A DNA stretch of 8,325 nt. It comes from an uncultured Collinsella sp. GTDB taxonomy: Bacteria; Actinomycetota; Coriobacteriia; Coriobacteriales; Coriobacteriaceae. The stretch covers positions 1 to 8,325 of the forward strand of contig URZJ01000073.1 in the NCBI GenBank assembly GCA_900552395.1, given 5' to 3'. Every line of letters starts with the position of its first letter. Within the stretch, counting starts at the first letter, position 1. The translations under genes and the position numbers were made by a program. The notes under the pieces were generated by a model that was not told where the DNA came from, did not search any database, and saw nothing but the letters and a program-made list of their open reading frames with translations. Below are positions 6,405 to 8,325 of the stretch, piece after piece.

Positions 6405-7367
6405 CTACTCGTGGATGCGGGTACCGGAGAGGCCGGCCATGGTCTCGGCGGCCTTGTCCAGGGCGCCGATGATGCAGGTGCGGCCCTTGCGGGAGCGGGC
6501 GAACTTGATGGCGGCGCGGACCTTGGGCTCCATGGAGCCCTTGCCGAACTGGCCCTCGTCGGCCAGGCGCTCGGCCTCGTCGGCGGTGAGGTCCTCGAGC
6601 TCCTCCTGGTTGGGCTTGCCGAAGTTGATGGCGACGTGCTCGACGGCGGTCAGCAGGAACAGGACGTCGGCGTCGCAGTCCTCGGCCAGCAGCTCGCCGC
6701 CCAGGTCCTTGTCGATGACGGCGGGAACGCCCTTGTAGCAGCCCTTGTTCTCGTAGTCGCGGACGACGGGGATGCCGCCGCCACCGCAGGCGATGACGAT
6801 GAACTCGTTGTCGAGCAGGTTGAGGATGGAGTCGGCCTCGACGATCTTCTTGGGATCGGGGGAGGCGACGACGCGACGCCAGCCGCGGCCGGAATCCTCG
6901 ACGAAGACCTTGGAGGGGTCCTCGGCCATGAACTCCTTGGCCTGCTCCTCGGTGTAGAAGGGGCCGATCGGCTTGGTCGGGTTCTTGAACGCGGGATCGT
7001 CCGGGTCGCACTCGATCTGGGTGACGACGGTGGCGGCGTGCCAACGCTTATAGCGCTTGTGCATCTCGCGGCCGATGCCCTGCTGCAGGTGGTAGCCGAT
7101 GTAGCCCTGGGACATGGCGCCGCACTCGGGCAGCGGCATCTCGGGGGTGCCGATGGCGTCGTGGGCGGCGGCGAAGGCGTTCTGGATCATGCCGACCTGC
7201 GGGCCGTTGCCGTGGGTGATGATGATCTCGTTGCCCTGCTCGATAAGACCAAGGAGAGCGTGGGCGGTGTTGCTCACGGCCTGGATCTGCTCGACGGGGT
7301 TGTTGCCGAGGGCGTTGCCGCCGAGGGCGACGACAATACGATCGGGCTTGCCAAGAGGCTTAGACAT
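6405..7367 (-). CDS. arcC: Carbamate kinase, complete second copy
   Basis: Forms ATP and carbamate from carbamoyl phosphate and ADP, closing the ADI pathway. The 320 residues are normal length for the family. Motifs in order are VALGGNALG (13-21), THGNGPQVG (51-59), PIGPFYTEEQA (133-143), ACGGGGIPV (193-201), AVIDKDL (216-222), GSMEPKV (277-283) and the C-terminal GTRI. The start at 7367 is chosen over an in-frame ATG at 7424 because GAAAGGAT lies just upstream and the protein begins exactly as the other copy does. It stands alone, convergent to the regulator gene, with its own terminator and an AT-rich upstream region. It is GC-rich, and an open frame covers its whole antisense strand, which reflects codon bias. 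Being separate from the operon, it could allow carbamate kinase to be made independently of the first ADI steps. Confidence 0.95.
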   Translation of the reverse strand: MSKPLGKPDRIVVALGGNALGNNPVEQIQAVSNTAHALLGLIEQGNEIIITHGNGPQVGMIQNAFAAAHDAIGTPEMPLPECGAMSQGYIGYHLQQGIGREMHKRYKRWHAATVVTQIECDPDDPAFKNPTKPIGPFYTEEQAKEFMAEDPSKVFVEDSGRGWRRVVASPDPKKIVEADSILNLLDNEFIVIACGGGGIPVVRDYENKGCYKGVPAVIDKDLGGELLAEDCDADVLFLLTAVEHVAINFGKPNQEELEDLTADEAERLADEGQFGKGSMEPKVRAAIKFARSRKGRTCIIGALDKAAETMAGLSGTRIHE

Positions 7368-7733
7368 TGCTGGAATCCTTTCTGTAAAAGGCCTACAACC
7401 CATTAATAACCCGCGTCCGTGCAATACGCGAGTTTATTAAGGTTTATATTCTCTTTATCGCTCATTTTATTCATTTTGAAAATAGTTTAACGGTGAACGG
7501 TCGTTTTTACCCGCTCAGCGTAAAGAAGCCCAGCTCACACATGTTTACGTCATCTACGTGCGACTTTATTTAATTAGAGCAGAGATTAGGCTGGATTATG
7601 CAAACTATATCTTTGCTAAACACATAACGGACAGCGCAATATCTTACTCGCACTATACGAGATTCTATACATTTATTAGACGAGTATGCACCTCTGCAAA
7701 AACACGGGGCTTTTCATCCAACAAAAGGGATAG
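7368..7733. other. AT-rich intergenic region upstream of the second carbamate kinase
   Basis: No convincing gene is seen on either strand. The part nearest the kinase (7368-7500) is AT-rich and must hold its promoter. Possible -10 elements on the minus strand are TAAAAT (complement of 7464-7469) and TATAAA (complement of 7443-7448), but neither has a good -35. A short direct repeat, ACGGTgaACGGT, lies at about 7490-7501. The ATGTTTACGTCA motif at 7541-7552 is listed separately. The stretch 7553-7733 shows only low-complexity AT-rich sequence with small dyads. Confidence 0.5.
7541..7552. promoter_or_regulatory. Operator-like half-site matching the divergent arc region
   Basis: ATGTTTACGTCA matches ATGTTTAACGTCA at 4172-4184 with a single one-base gap, and its complement resembles the other arm (TGACGTAATTCAT). 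It lies about 175 bases upstream of the second carbamate kinase start. No clear inverted partner is nearby. It may be a second, weaker site for the same regulator, or chance. Confidence 0.35.
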
Positions 7734-7952
7734 CCAATCGCGCTTCACCCCGCGGCAAGCGGCTGTGAGTTCGCAGTATGGAACTTTACCGTCGGCTTCT
7801 GCATGAACGCTGCCGACGCCCTTTCGCTCCTGCGCGCCCAAGCAGCCGAGAACGCTAACGGCGCCACTGCCAACCTGGCCACCCTCAACAACGGCGCCGC
7901 CAGCCTTTTCGCAAAGTACCGTGCTGGCTCGCTGGCTTTGAGGCCTAAGTGA
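7734..7952 (+). pseudogene. GC-rich orphan open segment, possible gene remnant or small ORF
   Basis: A sharply GC-rich island within AT-rich DNA holds an open frame from just after a TAG at 7731 to the TGA at 7950-7952. Within it an ATG at 7803 could start a 49-residue product (MNAADALSLLRAQAAENANG onward, ending in SLALRPK), rich in Ala, Asn and Leu. There is no clear ribosome site before that ATG, and the coding-like frame begins upstream of it (with FAVWNFTVGFC), which suggests the tail of a gene that lost its start. I do not recognise the family. It may equally be a dispersed repeat; an antisense frame is also open here. Confidence 0.3.
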
Positions 7953-7958
7953 GCTTTG

Positions 7959-8044
7959 CTATTTGCCAATTTTTGTATGATTTGGGTCAAATCTATTTGT
8001 CAATTTTTGTATGATTAGGGGCAAATCTATTTGCCAATTTTTGT
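7959..8044. repeat. 34-bp tandem repeat, about 2.5 copies
   Basis: Copies run 7959-7992 and 7993-8026, with a partial third copy at 8027-8044. Each starts CTATTTGCCAATTTTTGT (or TTTGTC) and ends near GGGTCAAAT or GGGGCAAAT. The two full copies differ at a few bases. Within each unit ATTTGCC and the complementary GG.CAAAT ends form a loose dyad, and TATGAT resembles a -10 element. The array stops about 15 bases before the ATPase gene, so it may hold its promoter or operator. There are no spacers, so it is not a CRISPR array. Confidence 0.8.
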
Positions 8045-8059
8045 CAATGAGGTGTTTTA

Positions 8060-8325
8060 ATGCTACGCCGCAAGGTCACTGATAGGCTTTTGAGCTGGAA
8101 GAACGACTCCGATAAAGCGTTGCTTGTTACCGGTGCGCGTCAGATTGGCAAGAGCTATGCGATTCGCGCGTTTGGAAAGAGCAACTACGCTTCGTATTAT
8201 GAGGTCAATCTGCTACTTGATGCCGAGGCAAGAGACGTACTTGTTGGCGCTAAGAACTCCATTGACTTCATCAAGCCGTGTGGCCCTTTCTTTTGAGAGT
8301 TCGCTTCTAAGCACCTTCCTCAAAG
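8060..8325 (+). pseudogene. AAA ATPase (DUF4143-associated type), N-terminal part, apparently frameshifted
   Basis: The first 70 or so residues match the N-terminus of the AAA ATPases that often carry a DUF4143 C-terminal domain: RRKVTDRLLSW, then a Walker A motif GARQIGKS (residues about 25-32), then YYEVNLLLDAEARD. These proteins are predicted P-loop ATPases of unclear function, often multicopy and mobile. The ATG at 8060 follows GAGGTG by five bases. The frame meets TGA at 8294-8296, giving only 78 residues where the family usually has about 400. If one base is dropped near 8275, the reading becomes SRVALSFESSLLSTFLK and stays open to the window end, as family members continue after DFI. 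A frameshifted gene is therefore likely, but only 17 codons of the shifted frame are visible, and a sequencing error is possible. Confidence 0.6.

Noticed and set aside
6411..7406. 331-codon plus-strand open frame opposite the second carbamate kinase
   Set aside because: A low-complexity Gly/Ala/Leu/Asp/Val product mirroring GC-rich codons of the kinase; the minus-strand gene has all family motifs.
7558..7806. 82-codon plus-strand open frame in the AT-rich gap
   Set aside because: No ribosome site, no family, odd composition, and it overlaps a better coding-like frame at its end.
7745..7990. 81-codon minus-strand open frame over the GC-rich island
   Set aside because: No ribosome site or family; begins inside the tandem repeats and looks like the antisense of the plus-strand segment.
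7959..8044. Possible CRISPR array
   Set aside because: Repeats are directly adjacent with no unique spacers and no cas genes are present.

Overview
The window carries an arginine deiminase (ADI) locus, most likely from a Collinsella-type member of the Coriobacteriia. This is inferred from the moderately GC-rich genes with GC-rich arcC copies, the catabolic arc gene set, and an AAA ATPase start preceded by AT-rich tandem repeats that resembles what I recall from Collinsella. The genus is not proven here.

Layout. On the minus strand, reading from about 4150 down to 1, is a compact operon: a YfcC/DcuC-family arginine/ornithine antiporter (2583-4019), arginine deiminase (1296-2540), catabolic ornithine carbamoyltransferase (202-1209) and the N-terminal part of a carbamate kinase that runs off the left edge (1-178). 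Together they would import arginine in exchange for ornithine, convert it to citrulline and NH3, then to ornithine and carbamoyl phosphate, and finally make ATP. Divergent from it on the plus strand is a second, strongly diverged ADI paralog (4297-5547). One base after its stop begins an XRE-type helix-turn-helix regulator with a LexA/CI-like (S24) C-terminal domain (5549-6199), whose catalytic Ser/Lys positions look altered. The divergent intergenic region holds a striking nested inverted repeat (4140-4184), a good operator candidate.

Convergent to the regulator is a second complete carbamate kinase on the minus strand (6405-7367). It is about 91% identical in DNA to the partial copy at the left edge over the 178 bases that can be compared. 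Between the regulator and this gene lie a perfect 26-bp-arm palindrome (6214-6280, REP/MITE-like), a Rho-independent terminator for the kinase (6303-6339) and a further 3' UTR hairpin.

The right end (7368-8325) is an AT-rich intergenic stretch with no convincing gene. It is followed by a GC-rich orphan open segment (7734-7952), 34-bp tandem repeats (7959-8044) and the start of an AAA ATPase of the DUF4143-associated type (from 8060), which appears frameshifted near 8275.

The most interesting unit is the divergent arcA-paralog/regulator pair with its shared operator-like region. It may be a dedicated, undescribed control module for arginine catabolism, possibly using a diverged ADI as substrate sensor or accessory enzyme. 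Its function is inference.
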